64,000 bases of DNA, taken from positions 1,685,001 through 1,749,000 of the forward strand of contig MCGE01000003.1 in the NCBI GenBank assembly GCA_002105175.1, written 5' to 3'. The notes under the pieces were generated by a model that saw only the letters and a list, made by a program, of their open reading frames with translations, was not told the DNA's origin and ran no database searches. Below, piece by piece: positions 22,885 to 34,459 of this stretch. This stretch comes from Absidia repens. Its lineage: Eukaryota; Mucoromycota; Mucoromycetes; Mucorales; Cunninghamellaceae. A program made the position numbers and the translations under genes. Position 1 is the first letter of the stretch. The number at the start of each line of letters is the position of its first letter.

Positions 22885-23472
22885 TTATCATTTAACATAG
22901 TGTTTAGTTTATGTTATATTATTTTTATTTTTTATCTTTCCCTCAATAAAGAAATGATTTTATTGACCTGTAATTTCGTAATGATGTCTTCTGTTTCTTA
23001 GTGTGTATATGTATATGTGTATGTATGTATGTGTGTGTGTATGTGTGTGTGATGTCAAAACTGTGCAATAAAACTATGAGGAAAATTAAAGTTAAAATGT
23101 CACTTGGTCATACCTTGCGCATACTTTTAAGTTGATGCGGACTCTCATACAATCATCGCATACGCTACTTCACATTGAAAGACTTTCGAAGTGATGGCTG
23201 TTTGACGCTTTTCAACTGCAACTCTATTGTGAACAGCATAAAGACAGTGCTTTGCTTGGAATGTGTAGCTGTTACATATTTGATGCACACATGATGTCAT
23301 GTTGGAAGCTAATATGGGCAAGCGATGATGACAATTTGGCAACTATTTTTAGAAGCCCGCACTTTTTACCACTTTGGCTCCAAACCCCTTTCTCTCCCCT
23401 TCTTCTGCTTCTTTTTATTTGTTCTTTCATTTCTAATTACTACTTCATTTTTATTACCTATTACCTCTTTTT
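22885..23472. other. Intergenic with TG/TA microsatellite
   Basis: AATAAAG near 22945 follows the dioxygenase gene. A TGTGTA/TGTATG microsatellite occupies about 23002-23052. A T/C-rich tract near 23380-23470 precedes the next start codon. No gene is seen. Confidence 0.55.
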
Positions 23473-24963
23473 ATGACCAATTCAATATCACACACTGACT
23501 GCGAATCTGCCCATAATGACTCGCAAATATACTACAAACCAGATACCATAGAACCAGTTGCCACTGATCACACACAAACCAATCTCAAGCCTGATGCTGT
23601 TGACACACCTGTTTATGAAAAACCAAATGCCTATGAAGACCTTAGTGAACAGGTGGATGACCTTGCCCTTGGTATTCAAGCAACACAACTCGATCATGAA
23701 GCAACACAGCAAGATGAAGATGATGACGGCGAGGAACCCATACACACTACTATTGTTCGCTACAAGACAAGGAAAACTAAAATGGCGCCACCTTCGGCAA
23801 CAACTCCCAGTTCTACACCGACACCCACGTCACTACCACCACACACTTGGTCTTCCTCTTCCCTTCTCAGTCATGGCTCCAGTACAGCGACAACCATCAC
23901 TACCATTCAAACCGAAGATGAGCTTTTAGCCCAAGACAAACGACACCACCATCGTCCCTTGTCCACTACTAGTCTGGATACTCAAGCCATTAGCCCTAGT
24001 ATCAGTAGTACCAGCACTGTCGACTCAGCCAACTCCTCAGCAACAGCAACCTCCTCCTCTACATCAAAGCAAATGTTATTGGACTCTTTGAAACGACGCC
24101 CCATGGAAGATGTGGCTAAATACGATCTGCGAAAGCACTCTCTGGTCCAACCTCATCATCATGATATCTACATTGGTGGCACAAAAAAACTCCTTTTTAG
24201 AAAACGTCAACCACATTCTTACTCTTGGGGCTTCCAAAACATTCTCTACCGTGTGGACGACAACCATGGTCATCATCAGCATCCTCGTCTGGGGCGACAC
24301 GGTACCAAGGTGGCTGAAGCACGACGACGGGCATTCCAAAAACAAATCACGGTGGAATGGGGGATCGATGAAAAGGAATGGGACGAAAAATCCAACAAGT
24401 CGACGACGACGGAAGAGGATGATGCCCTGGCATACAAAGGAAGGGAAGGAAAACAAGGAGATCAAGACAATGGCGATGACGATGAGGAAGATGCGGCGGA
24501 TCAGCAAGACGGTACAAAAAGTAACCATCTTATCAACACCAACAATACCCGACTCCTCTTTGTTTACACCACACTCTTTGCCAATGGATTTTATCTTCGC
24601 TGGAAGCGACCGAGTCTTGTGTCCCATGATTTGATCTGTGAAATCCGACGAGTGGACAGCGATGACGACAACGACAACAACGACGACAAGAATACTGGTA
24701 CTGATAATTGTGGCAGCATGAGGAAATCCAGAAAGAAGAAGGACAAGAAAAAATGGCAGCTGTTGGCGGAATTCGATAGTCATGGCATGGGGTATCTTAT
24801 TCATATTGGGCAACTGGTAGTAGATAAACGCTCATTGGCTCTTGTGGATCGCCCAGAACATTTGGAAGCGCATCTGCTGATTACCTGCTGTACCTTGGTT
24901 GACTTTATGCGAGAACTGGTTCAAAAAGCTGTGGGTCTCTCGAACGGTGGTGTAGCTCAATGA
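23473..24963 (+). CDS. Uncharacterised protein with a low-complexity N-terminus and acidic insert
   Basis: A single-exon frame of 496 aa that I do not recognise. Residues 1-200 are Ser/Thr/Pro-rich and probably disordered. Two more ordered stretches flank an acidic loop. The first is about 200-265, with DVAKYDLRKHSLVQPHHH, IYIGGTKKLLFRKRQPHS and WGFQNILYRVDD. The second is about 355-496, with LFVYTTLFANGFYLRWKRPS, LAEFDSHGMGYLIHIGQLV and HLLITCCTLVDFMRELV. The alternating pattern suggests a beta-rich fold split by Asp/Glu/Asn/Lys-rich inserts. The protein-like second and third stretches and a T/C tract before the ATG support a real gene. No signal peptide or membrane segment is seen. Confidence 0.75.
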   Translation: MTNSISHTDCESAHNDSQIYYKPDTIEPVATDHTQTNLKPDAVDTPVYEKPNAYEDLSEQVDDLALGIQATQLDHEATQQDEDDDGEEPIHTTIVRYKTRKTKMAPPSATTPSSTPTPTSLPPHTWSSSSLLSHGSSTATTITTIQTEDELLAQDKRHHHRPLSTTSLDTQAISPSISSTSTVDSANSSATATSSSTSKQMLLDSLKRRPMEDVAKYDLRKHSLVQPHHHDIYIGGTKKLLFRKRQPHSYSWGFQNILYRVDDNHGHHQHPRLGRHGTKVAEARRRAFQKQITVEWGIDEKEWDEKSNKSTTTEEDDALAYKGREGKQGDQDNGDDDEEDAADQQDGTKSNHLINTNNTRLLFVYTTLFANGFYLRWKRPSLVSHDLICEIRRVDSDDDNDNNDDKNTGTDNCGSMRKSRKKKDKKKWQLLAEFDSHGMGYLIHIGQLVVDKRSLALVDRPEHLEAHLLITCCTLVDFMRELVQKAVGLSNGGVAQ

Positions 24964-25131
24964 TTCTCCCCTTTCCAACTTTATTACTATTATTATCATC
25001 ATCATTATTATTATTATTATTATTGATTCCCTCTCCTCCCACGCCTCCCCCTTTCCCTTCTCATCATCTAGATAGATCTTTTTATATTTGTTATTATTGT
25101 CATTATGATCATTGCTATTCCTTTGCTTTTA
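24964..25131. other. 3' region of the uncharacterised gene
   Basis: A T/C-rich and ATT-repeat-rich (ATTATTATT) trailer of the preceding gene that runs into the tandem repeat. Confidence 0.45.
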
Positions 25132-25318
25132 TTTTTATCAATAAAAAATTGTTTATCATCATCCATTACTTGTTACTGTCGTTGAAGCTTTATTACTTTT
25201 TATCAATAAAAAATCGATTTACCATCCATTACCTGTTGCTGCTTTTTTGACTTCATTTTATTTTTATCGAAAAATAATCACTTTATCATACATTAGCTGG
25301 CACTGTCATTATTATTAC
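25132..25318 (+). repeat. Three diverged tandem copies of a ~64-bp unit
   Basis: Units begin near 25132, 25197 and 25260, with a period of about 64 bp. Each starts TTTTTATC(A/G)A(A)TAAAAAAT-like, then (A)TTTA(T/C)CAT..CATTA, then C(T)TGTTACTGTC-like blocks. The first two carry AATAAAA. They sit just behind the unknown gene, so they could act as repeated 3'-end signals. Confidence 0.6.
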
Positions 25319-26704
25319 ACTTTAGTATATATATATATATGTCTTTTTTTTTTTTGCCGCTTTGTGGGGTAGTTCTTTTGTTGTTGTTGCACTGTAACAG
25401 GAACCAGCTCTTGATCCGATAAAATTAAAGCTATAGTAAATTTACCTGATCCAACATACCTGCAGATATATATTCAAATTCTTCTGCCCAAACTGAACAA
25501 AAAAAAAGAAAAAAAAACTCGGCTTTTCATTCAATATCGCCCGATATTCGAGTCTTTGAAGACGAGTTGATATATAAATACTGACCTAAACACTGGAATG
25601 GGCCCACGATGATTTGAAAGACGGAGAACCAAAAGAAAACGACTTCATATTAAAGCTTGTACAAAATTAAAAAAAAAGGGGGCACGTTTTGATCACCATG
25701 GACACAGACTCTTCCTATGAAATATTGCTGTAACCTTTAAAAGCTGAATCGCAAAATTTCATGCATGGGACTTTCAACATATTCATATTTATGATATGTC
25801 AAGTGGCCCCTTTTTGGTTGATCCCCTTCTTTTTTTTTTTTGTACAAAAATATCAACTCCACTCTTATCTCCACTTGGTCAAAAATTAACACGTTTTGAG
25901 ATCAAACTTAAACTGAGGGAAACAATTCCCGACCGTTTTATCATTATAATTACATCAAACTAGCCATACTGTTCATCCTCAATATACGAATACTTCTTGA
26001 ACTTTTTTTTTGGCTTTTTTTTTTCACTTCCAACATAGTATTCTTTCTTGTCATTTTAGCATCAAAAGAGATCATCACGATTGACCCACAAGCCAGGTAA
26101 AAATAAATGAATTCAACTCACAGATAGTTACACAAATAATTTCTATTTTATTTTAGTGCTGGGTTATCCCAACCTCGATAGGCCATGATAACTGTATATT
26201 GTCAGTTCATCTTTTTATTATTATTATTAAAAGGGATATAAAAGTTTATTATATCATACACCCATATTATGGTTACATATAACTGGATAAAATACCAAGC
26301 CATCATATTTTTTTCGAAAAAAAAGAGAATGCATTTGTCATTGTCCAACTGCCACAGAGAAAGTGAAGGGAGGGGTTGAAAAAGCTTGATCAGTTACACC
26401 GGGTTTATTTACAACCCCGATATGAATTTTTTTATTTTATATTTTTGTGTGTCCAGCCTTTTTTATTGCTTCCCTTCCCTCCCATCTTAATTTTCATATA
26501 CCATCACTGTAAATTAACCATTAGGTAAATGGGGTATTAACCGTTATGGAAGCAAAACAATATCCCAACGAAAACGCTCACGTATCTTCTTTCTTATTAC
26601 TATTTCTAGTTTTTACCCTTTTTGGATCCTATTTACGTCAAACGAACGAACCAACAAAACTACCCATTATATACAGACACCTTTTTTAATATTATACTGA
26701 CATT
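25319..26704. other. Intergenic upstream of the G-alpha gene
   Basis: AT-rich, with poly-T runs and a (TA)n run near 25328. No exon with protein-like composition was found on either strand. Confidence 0.45.
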
Positions 26705-27964
26705 ATGGGTTGCTGCTCTTCTGTAGAGGCTGATGATGGTACTGGTAAATTACGTACCGAGGAAATCGACAATCAACTGCGAATGGAAAAGATGAATATG
26801 CGCAACGAAGTCAAACTACTTCTTCTTGGCTCTGGGGAGTCAGGGAAATCAACGTAAGAATTTATTTATTGCCTCACCAGGCTTGGTGATGATTGAAGCA
26901 TATGTGACTAATGAAATCCCTATTTTTAAATATTATATATATAAATATATGTATAGGATTTTGAAGCAAATGAAACTTTTGCATGATACTGGCTTCTCGA
27001 AGGATGAACGTACCGCCTATACCGAAATCATCTTCAGCAACACCATCCAATCAATGCGCGTTATTTTAGAAGCTATGGAAGTATTGGATATTCCTCTCAC
27101 CAACCCTGACAATCAAGACGCTATGGATTTGATCCTGAGCCAACCCAATCAAATTAGTGCCTGTACTTTGCCTACGGATGTCGTACGTGCTATTCAAAGT
27201 TTGTGGGCGGATGATGGAGTCAAGGCTACCTTTGATCGAAGCAATGAATACCAATTGAATGATTCTGCATCCTAGTAAGTTTTTCTTTTCTTTTCTTGGT
27301 AACAAGATGAATATGGTAATAGATAATAATATATTAATTAACCTTGTTTTATTTTGTGCTTAGCTATTTTGAATCTATCGATCGTATTTCTGCAGATGGA
27401 TATTTGCCAACGGATCAAGATGTACTACGATCACGGGTCAAGACCACTGGGATTACAGAAACAAGCTTTAATATTGGTGATTTGGTTTACCGTATGTTTG
27501 ATGTCGGTGGCCAGCGATCAGAACGTAAAAAATGGATCCATTGCTTCGAAAATGTCACTGCAATTATCTTTATGGTGGCCATCTCGGAATATGATCAGGT
27601 GTTGATTGAAGATGAAAGTATCAATCGTATGCAAGAAGCCTTAACTTTGTTTGATTCCATTTGCAATTCACGTTGGTTTGGCAAGACTTCTACCATTCTG
27701 TTTTTGAACAAGATTGACATTTTCAAACACAAACTGGAAACTAGCCCGCTGTCTGATTGCTTCCCTGATTATCAAGGTGGTACCGATGAAGAAAGTGCCC
27801 GTGATTATATTATGCGACGATTCACCTCCATCAACAACTCTCCGGACAAGCAAGTTTATACTCACTTCACGTGCGCTACTGATACCGAACAAGTAGAATT
27901 CGTCATGTCCGCTGTCCATGATATCATTTTACAAAGTAATTTACGAACTGTTGGGTTGATTTGA
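26705..27964 (+). CDS. Heterotrimeric G-protein alpha subunit
   Basis: A GTPase relaying receptor signals at the plasma membrane. Exons: 26705-26853, 26957-27274 and 27364-27964, giving 355 aa, normal for the family. The N-terminus MGCCSS offers an N-myristoylation site (Gly2) and palmitoylation cysteines (3, 4). All five G boxes are present: GSGESGKST (about 42-50), RSRVKTTGI (178-186), [20 protein letters not shown] and TCATDTEQV. Gln in DVGGQ and Arg178 or Arg180 are the usual catalytic positions. The C-terminus is LRTVGLI; the residue four from the end is Val, not Cys, so ADP-ribosylation by pertussis toxin is not expected. The fungal subgroup is not assigned. Confidence 0.96.
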
Positions 27965-28357
27965 TTTGTTTTTATTCTTCCTCTCCCCTTCCTGGTTTGC
28001 CTCGGCTTGCCTGTTTATTTTCTTTTTTATATACATATTCTTTATACTCTCCCTCCTCCCTCACCTTTACCTTCATTCTCTTCTTTCTGTAATTTCTAGA
28101 ATTCTTTTATTTTTATTTTATTCCCGCTTTTTATTATCTCATATACATTATTGTCCCCCTTATTTTTTTTTAGTTTACATTTGCTCATACTAATAATCAA
28201 TTGATGATCATCCTCACAATAAAATTGCTCCTGCCTTGAACGCGGTACACTTGGGCGGTCTTTGAAAAAATGTTATATTCGTGTTTTTTTTTTGTGCGTT
28301 GAATTTTTTTTTTCGCTTTTTCTTTTTTCTTTTTCTTTCGCCTTTACTTATACAGCG
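27965..28357. other. Spacer between the G-alpha and RAD21 genes
   Basis: A T/C-rich trailer, AATAAAATTG near 28220, then a T-rich promoter tract. No gene is seen. Confidence 0.5.
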
Positions 28358-30502
28358 ATGTTATCTGATCAACTCACAGCTAAACAGGGCCCCCTTTCTC
28401 GTGTCTGGTTGGCTTCTCATTGGGAACGAAAAATCTCCAAAGCTCAATTTTTACACACCAACCTTAACACAGCCATTGGTAACAAACAAATGATAATAAA
28501 AAAAGGGGATAGTATAACTTTTTTGGGTTCTAATATTTCGTTTTGTTGCCATAGATTACATCTCCAATAACCAAACACAGGAACCTATTGCACTCCGTAT
28601 TTCTGGTCAACTCTTGTTGGGTGTAGTGCGTATTCATTCTCGAAAAACCCGGTACCTTTTGGAAGATTGTAATGGTGCTCTATCAAAAATCAAGACAGTA
28701 AGGAATCTGCATTCAGATGAAAATACACATATACACATACTTAAACCCTATTGCTGATCTCCTTTTCTTTGGTTTTTTTTTTTTTATATAGGCCTTTAAG
28801 CAAGGGAATGTAAACTTGACCGAAACAGCAAACACCAAAGCGAACTTGGATACGATTACTTTACCAGAACGATTGGATGACTTTGATATACTTCTACCTG
28901 ATACTCCTTGGTCACGGTAATGATCCACTTCTCGTTTTTTGCTCATTTCTTTAAAGAAACTAATTGACCTTTACCTTTTTATTTGCTTCACAGGGAACAA
29001 ATGGCCCGCGATCCTATGCTTGACAGTCTTTTGACACAAGACATTACTCTCCTCGATACACAAGATACTTATTTGTCTTTTAATGATGCGATTGAACAAG
29101 GGCGACTATTGGATCGTGCCGAACATCAACATATTGGTGACTTTGGTACTTTACCTATGGATGATATCGAAATGGGTCGTCGGGACAACGAAGCAGCACT
29201 TCTGGACCGATCCTTCTCAGCAGAATTGAATGACGGCTCACTCAACAAATTACAACAATTACAAATCAATGACAACAATGACGATGCTCTCTCCATAAAC
29301 CAAGACGATGGATTTGATTTTGACTTTGATTTCGGTGGTGATGATGACGGTCTCGGAAATAACAACGACAACAATGGCATGGATCGTGATCAAACACCAC
29401 TTCCTGAGTTCCATCTACCATCACATGCGGACGATAATATGGATTCTTTAATGGAAGCTGGTAAGCGAAGAAAAAAAACACCTGCATGCACACACGGGAT
29501 GACAGCAAAAGAATTGAATTGTTAATGACTCTAAATTGGACTATTCTTTCAGGTATCGTGCCAGTGTCTCAAAATGAAGAAATTATCTTCGGAATGGATG
29601 AAGAAGATACTTCTATGCAACAAAACCGCCCAGCACGGCGTCGAAGAAGATTGGTGGTGGACAAAGTGACCGAAATCCCCAACGAAGAATTGAAACGATA
29701 TATGATTGATACCTCCGCTATAGTTGATAAGGTAATAAATATCTCACAAGAAAAAAAACAAAACAAGTAACTGATTGATTGATTTTATATATGTGTGTCC
29801 GTAGACAACAAATGACGCCTCACCTTCTACTACAACAAAAGCCGCCCAGAAGATCGACTTGAAGAAACCATCTGGATGCATTGCTGGGTCTGCAATTGAA
29901 AACATGGTGACTCGATGGAACCGACAACAACGTGCTGCTACATTGGATGCAAGCCAAGATACATTTGATATCCAATCCACTGATATGCAAGCTCCGGTCG
30001 CCACCAACAATCTCGATGACACAGCATTCGATTTCGGACAAGACGATGCGCTTGATTTTGATTTTGCTGGATTTGATGATAGTGGCGATACTCCCATGGA
30101 TCAGGTAGGTGTGAAGGGGAATTCCGGGGGAGAGGGAATGAATAGTAGTCCCTGACAACTGACTGAACCTTACTAATTTTTTTTCGTGTATTGATTTAGG
30201 CTCAGATATTCGATACAGGCATGTCATTCTCCATGAACGAGGATGATCTCAATGAAGGACATTCACAAGCATACGACACACAACAAACCACTTTTGGCGC
30301 ACGTACAAAGGAAACCATCGATCGTTTACAACAAATCTTCCAAACTCAAAAAACCATTCCATTTGAGCAACTGGCGTCCAAACAAACGTCGAAAAAATCC
30401 GACGCCGCGCGTCTCTTCTTTGATGTGCTTTTGTTGACTTCCAAAAATGTGATCAAGGTGAATCAATCCACTGCTTACGGTCCCATTGAAATCAGCGCAT
30501 AA
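28358..30502 (+). CDS. RAD21: Cohesin alpha-kleisin subunit Rad21/Scc1
   Basis: The kleisin that closes the Smc1-Smc3 cohesin ring and is cut by separase at anaphase. Exons: 28358-28478, 28555-28697, 28792-28916, 28994-29460, 29553-29731, 29805-30104 and 30200-30502, giving 545 aa. The N-terminal Rad21/Rec8 domain (about 1-100) shows [53 protein letters not shown] and [12 protein letters not shown]. The middle is acidic and low-complexity ([13 protein letters not shown]). The C-terminal winged-helix part has [18 protein letters not shown]. Separase sites (ExxR-type) cannot be assigned safely. Mitotic Rad21 is more likely than meiotic Rec8. Confidence 0.93.
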
Positions 30503-30690
30503 ACGGGGATAGTGATGTTTTTATAGTTTTTAGTACTAGTTATTGTTTAGTTTGTTTTTTTTTATTAGTATTATTATTTCTTTTTTTATTCGTTATATTT
30601 CATTCCCAAACAATAAATAAATACAATTTGACATTTGACATGTGTGATTTCTGTCCATGATTTTATTTTGGTTTCTGTGCGTGTGTGCAG

Positions 30691-32258
30691 CATTTGGACT
30701 TGGATATATATATATGCAAAAGTGCTTGTCGTGCTGGATCAGAAAAGCCCGACAGGAAAGATTTTTTAAATAAAGCTGGCCAAGACAGCACAACTATCAT
30801 TGATGTGTCTGCTTCTTTCAAATTAGAAGTCGCTTGCCGTTTGTATGCATATTATGGAAATTGGGTGAAGAAAATGGTAAGCAAGAATTTTGGTTTACAA
30901 ATGCGTTTATATCGAAGGCTTACCAGTTGGAATTTTTTTCGATGACCGTCATTTCAAAATATATAAAAATCAAATTAACGTCTGCCATTTCTTTCGCTAT
31001 TTCTCTTTTTATGGTCTATAGAACGCTGATACAAAACCTTTACACATTTCAACACCAAATCGAATGTGATGTTTATTGGGATTCTCTAGGTAAAAATATA
31101 CTAAAACCCACACACATGTTATACATGTATACCTGTAGTGGTACTTATTGTGGCAATTTTGTTTATTTTATTTAGCGGCAGCCAATGTGACAGTATGTAT
31201 ACCCGATCCTCGACATTTACAAAGAAAGCAGCTCCTCTATCGTCAGAAACGACACCGCAATACTGGTGAGGAGAACGTGATACTTGGCTCAATACACTGT
31301 TATGATGCACTCAGCCTAGATCTCATATCGAAGTTGGCAAAGGAATCAACGACTCAATTTTCATCAACTCAATCCAGCAATAGCATCACTCCCTCCCGAA
31401 ACTTGTGGTGGCGCCTCCTTGTGCATGGCTGTCACTTAGCTACTACTGAATCGTTTACCGAAATATCACCAGTCAACAAAAAAGCACGCTTGTCAAGACC
31501 TCCACCAACCATTATCCTACACTTCAATTTGGATACAAACTACATACTACATAGCTGGCAAAGGATAAATATGATAGGGTAAGACAATGCAGAATCAATA
31601 CATTGATGATGGACTGTACTAACCCATTTTCGTTATTCAAGCTATCGATTTAGTTGGAGGGTAGCTGTGAAAGAAGATATGATGGCATTTGCAAGTGTTT
31701 ACTTTTCTGTCCTTGGTGGAGCATACAGTTCTTTGGGAAAATCCAATCAAAAATATGTAAGTAAGAGATGGGACATCTTGTATAATTAGAGGACGTGTTG
31801 ATGAGGTGGAAAAATGAATTGATTTCTCTGTTTCTCGTTTATGTGTATTACCACTAGGCATTCAAAGCGGGAGCGTTGGCGAAACGACAAATCAAATTGG
31901 CTAGATGGCATCAGGATGCTGAATTAGAATGTAAATGCTGGTTATATTATGCAGAAGATATGGTGATGCAAGGGCGATTTAAAAAGGCTGCTCGGATATT
32001 AGGCAAGCAACGACTTGTGGCTGATAGATTACAAAACAATATGGTAATAAAAAATAAAAAAGGACGCGATGAAGCACAAGCATATGATAGATCAAACGCA
32101 CTGATGTACTTACTTCCTCCCTCTTTTTGTTTCTTTTCTCTCAGCTGATGACCATGTGCGATTTTGTCTTTTTGAAATTGAAGACTGCTACCACCACTAC
32201 TACCACTACCGCTCCCACTGCTACTACATCTCCGTTGAATGGTACTCACATATACTAG
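30691..32258 (+). CDS. Uncharacterised spliced gene, probable one-base frame break in exon 1
   Basis: I do not recognise the family. Exons read: about 30691-31089, 31176-31578, 31642-31756, 31858-32043 and 32145-32258. Inside the first exon the frame jumps after YAYYGNW (near 30863-30865, a GGG run) to GEENGKQEFWFTNAFISKAY; one extra G would restore a single frame through to the second exon. Later segments are protein-like, for example MAFASVYFSVLGGAYSSLG and KARWHQ-type helices (ECKCWLYYAEDMVMQGRFKK), suggesting TPR-like helical pairs near the C-terminus. It ends in a Thr/Pro tail. The start codon is unresolved: an ATG at 30640 lies in the same frame but is followed by TGA. The gene begins within 200 bp of the RAD21 stop. 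Confidence 0.6.
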
Positions 32259-32697
32259 AAATTACCTTATATACATCCCCCTACTCCCTTTTTTAATAGT
32301 CTCAGTGTCCTATATTATACCGCAATTATGTTTTTTTGTTTTTTTTTACTGTATCCAAATAAAAAGTCATTATTTATCATTGAAGAAATATATCATTGTG
32401 TTTTAGAGTTGAAATTGATAAAAGTGTGGAAAAGTTTCGTGTGTGGTTGATAAATGGATGGGATAGAGGCTGATAATGATGAATATGAAGGGTTATGAGA
32501 TAATATTTATGATTCTGGACGGGAAACTGTGACAAAACATTGAGAAGATAGACGACATATAAGAGGCAAATACAAATATATTTTATTTACACATTATCAT
32601 ATTACGAAGAAAAAAAAACAATATGATATAAAAAGGATAACAATGGGATATGGGGTCTAAATCTATATTGCGATCAAATCATTAAAGTTAAACTAAA
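32259..32697. other. Convergent 3' spacer
   Basis: Shared trailer between two genes that end toward each other. AATAAAAAG lies near 32358 on the plus strand and a reversed AATAAA-like signal near 32576. No gene is seen. Confidence 0.5.
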
Positions 32698-33884
32698 CTA
32701 AGCTAACCTTGATACTTGTAGGCCCCAGTTTTCTTCCAAATGGTCAATGATTGCTGGGATGCTAGACAAGGTATTGAATGATTTCTTTTCGGCATTGCTC
32801 ATGATATCTTCAAACATAAACATCAGATGGTGGTGGAAGATAAAAGGTGTGGTTCCGTAGGCAAGTCCTAATTGCACGTATTCTTCAATGCATTCCCAAG
32901 GCGTATAATCGTAGCCAGCAAATAACGCAGGATTTTGTAGTAGGCCTCTTGCAGACATGACCCCTAAAATAAAATAGAATATATACAACGTTAGATGTAT
33001 TCACCAACCCCGTCTTCCCCCTCCCCACACTTTGACAAAAAAAAAGTAAAAACTACAATGACTTACCATCAACACCGGTTTTTTCATACATTTCATCCAC
33101 ATCCTTTTGATTGAATATACCACCATTGGCAATAACAGGCACATTAATAGATTGTTTGACCAGTTGAATGCCTTCAAAGTTGACAGGTTCTGTTGATTTT
33201 TGATACCGTGTGCGACCGTGAACAGTCAAAAAATCCACGCCTACGGATTCCGCCCGTTTGACAAATTCATACGTCTTTTTCAAATCAGGATGCACGCGAA
33301 TTTTGATGCTACATGGTATATCGACTCTTCCCTTGACTGTCCGGATCATATCACGCACTGTTTCTGGATCCGACATGAGATGTGAGCCTATTTTTTCCTG
33401 AATCGCCCAGCGTTGAGGACAGCCACAATTGAGATCTACATATAAAAAATAAGCATTCATTAGAAACTCCACATAACCGCCCAGATGTATTATACATATA
33501 AAGCCATACCGATTGCTCCCGCAAAAGGTGCAACTAGTTCGGCAGCATCAGCAAGATCAGCACCATTACTAGCTGCAAACTGAACAACCACAGGATCATC
33601 TTTGGCATTGGTGGTGAAATCGGTATCCCGAGCAAACGGCGAGTTTTTGAAAACATCGGCTAACATCATAGGTGTATAGACAATATCAACATTGTACCTA
33701 AAGAAGAAATGATTAATTAGCTTATACGTCCAAGGGGTAAATCATACATGGAACTGATCGGATTGCAAGGAATGACTTACTTTCGTAATAGTTCTCGGAA
33801 CGGAAGTTTGCTGTATCGTACCATAGGTGCACAAACATTGACTTTCTTCTTTTCTTCCAAGATCTGTAAAGGGCTCGTCTTCAT
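32698..33884 (-). CDS. DUS4: tRNA-dihydrouridine synthase, Dus4-like
   Basis: A flavin enzyme that reduces uridine in the tRNA D-loop (positions 20a/20b in the Dus4 class). Exons on the minus strand: 33884-33781, 33697-33510, 33435-33067 and 32963-32698, giving 308 aa. Seen: NVCAPMVRYSKLPFRELLRK, YTPMMLADVF, the catalytic-cysteine motif DLNCGCPQRWA, SIKIRVHPDLKKT, FLTVHGRTRYQK, PVIANGGI and MSARGLLQNPALF. The APMV(R)YS form and the short C-terminus favour Dus4 over Dus1-3. A phosphate-binding G-V-M-S-A-R-G segment is intact. Confidence 0.93.
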
Positions 33885-34459
33885 ATTCGTTGGGCAGTTG
33901 TTCAATTTGATAGAAAAAAAAAAATTAAGAAGAAAAAAAAAAGGCTTTTCGTTTTGCCATAAAAAAAAAAACTTGATAAATTCAATCCCCGAGAATCTGC
34001 TCAAAGCTGGATTGGGTATCGCCCTGATCACCACCCAAATCTCAAACACCCGATATTAAAAAAAAAAAAAAAGGTCAACTTTCACACTAATAAACAGACC
34101 ATAAGACCCTATGGTGAAGCTCAGGAAGAATGTAAAGTAGATCCTCATCGTTGCAATGGTTTACTATTCTTGTCCGCCCCGGAGGACATGACTCAGGGCA
34201 GTCCTAATTTCAAATTTTGCCCAGGGGATTTAAGATTTTGAAGGGTCGTATTGATTGGAATTGGACACTCCTTCCAAATTGTGCCTTGGAAAGCGGCCCT
34301 TTGGGATTCAGCTGGTTTCAGTTTAGGCACTTTTCTTTTATTACGACGCAGTACTAGTAGCAAAGCCAGGGAGGGGGGAATGCACTGCGGTACTGTACCA
34401 AGGGTACTGTATAGCGGTGACTGCAGCCGTGGTACAGTCTAGGTTCATTAATGTAATTG
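33885..34459. other. Intergenic upstream of DUS4
   Basis: A-rich runs in the DUS4 promoter side (33911-34071). The stretch 34390-34440 is rich in TACTGTA/GGTAC blocks (GCGGTACTGTACC and GTGGTACAGTC). No gene is seen. Confidence 0.45.

Noticed and set aside
24076..24813. A 245-codon open frame on the minus strand
   Set aside because: Antisense to the 496-aa plus-strand protein gene; hydrophobic by composition and without splice partners or motifs.
30640..30690. ATG TGT GAT TTC TGT CCA TGA in frame with the unknown gene, suggesting TGA read as selenocysteine
   Set aside because: No SECIS-like element was identified, conservation is unknown, and an unresolved 5' exon or indel is much simpler.
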